Origin: an uncultured Ruminococcus sp.
Lineage (GTDB): Bacteria > Bacillota > Clostridia > Oscillospirales > Ruminococcaceae
Length of the DNA stretch: 7,131 nt
Direction of reading: 5' to 3'
NCBI GenBank assembly: GCA_900752785.1
Contig: CAADWP010000027.1
Coordinates: forward strand, 1 to 7,131
Position 1 is the stretch's first letter; each line of letters opens with the position of its first letter. Shown here piece after piece: positions 7,022 to 7,131 of this stretch. Both the position numbers and the translations under genes were made by a program. The notes beneath the pieces were generated by a model, which made no database searches, had not been told where the DNA came from, and saw only the letters and a list, made by a program, of their open reading frames with translations.

Positions 7022-7128
7022 ATAGCAAGGCAGACGACGAAAGCGTGCTGCCGCCCTCTGAGGAGGATAACGCTGCTATATGGCAAAAGATTTGACATAC
7101 GGTGTGCGTTAGTTTCCGAGGAGGTCTA
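6972..7128. repeat. 157-bp near-palindromic, MITE-like element
   Basis: Perfect 20-bp terminal inverted repeats (6972-6991 and 7109-7128, ending TAGACC/GGTCTA) continue inward with imperfect pairing to 7027 and 7074, giving arms of 56 and 55 nt around a 46-nt centre. The inner ends again match perfectly over 9 bp (CATATAGCA 7019-7027 against TGCTATATG 7074-7082). The centre has a small GGCAG/CTGCC stem. There is no transposase. The termini begin with TA, which would fit a TA target duplication of Tc1/IS630-type elements, but this is only suggestive. The left terminus contains the SD of the adjacent phosphodiesterase gene; the right one carries the same SD facing outwards on the + strand. Confidence 0.75.
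6999..7028 (-). promoter_or_regulatory. Weak candidate promoter inside the palindrome
   Basis: On the - strand TTGCTA (7028-7023) and TATACG (7004-6999), each a four-of-six match to sigma-A boxes, are 18 nt apart. A transcript from here would start near 6990 and contain only one arm of the palindrome, leaving the phosphodiesterase SD free. The match is weak, and the true promoter may lie outside the window. Confidence 0.2.
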
Positions 7129-7131
7129 TTA

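Noticed and set aside
6972..7028. N-terminal extension of the phosphodiesterase from TTG 7028
   Set aside because: It would translate the repeat arm, lacks an SD and uses a weak start. ATG 6971 has AGGAGG next to it and begins a typical membrane protein N-terminus.
7015..7097. Two perfect TTGACA boxes on the + strand (7015-7020 and 7092-7097) as promoters
   Set aside because: Neither has a -10-like sequence 16-18 nt downstream within the window.

Overview
The window looks like a chromosomal piece of a spore-forming, low-to-moderate GC Firmicute, most likely a Clostridia member of the Ruminococcus/Oscillospiraceae type. The reasons are: dipicolinate synthase genes (dpaA-dpaB), strong AGGAGG-type ribosome binding sites, A/T-rich intergenic DNA, a prokaryotic RING-finger membrane protein and a GDPD protein with an N-terminal membrane domain. 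The genus is an inference; there is no rRNA or other marker to confirm it. Five protein-coding genes are well supported, and I see no tRNA, rRNA, CRISPR array or transposase.

Layout. Positions 1-393 are non-coding: three successive strong helices fill 15-177, and a sigma-K-like promoter lies at 212-240. On the + strand follow dpaA (394-1260) and dpaB (1253-1855), which overlap by 8 nt and together form the two-subunit enzyme making dipicolinic acid for the spore core. A hairpin at 1895-1920 separates them from everything else, which is on the - strand. It reads as a good rho-independent terminator for the convergent - strand unit and a weaker one for dpaB.

The - strand carries two apparent transcription units. 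The proximal unit (promoter 3918-3945) holds a RING-type zinc-finger membrane protein (3893-2958) and, 28 nt further on, a DRE-TIM aldolase of the 4-hydroxy-2-oxovalerate-aldolase-like group (2929-1955). The distal unit holds a membrane-anchored glycerophosphodiester phosphodiesterase (6971-5157) followed by a GtrB/DPM1-like family 2 glycosyltransferase (5136-4132). This pair suggests envelope glycopolymer or lipid work. Positions 3946-4131, between the units, contain two hairpins and no gene.

The most unusual structure is at the right edge: a 157-bp near-palindrome (6972-7128) with perfect 20-bp terminal inverted repeats. Its left terminus supplies the Shine-Dalgarno sequence of the phosphodiesterase gene. 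Its right terminus places the same AGGAGG signal, pointing outward, at the window edge. It looks like a small non-autonomous mobile or dispersed repeat that has become a translation-start cassette. A transcript crossing the whole element would fold the SD into the stem.
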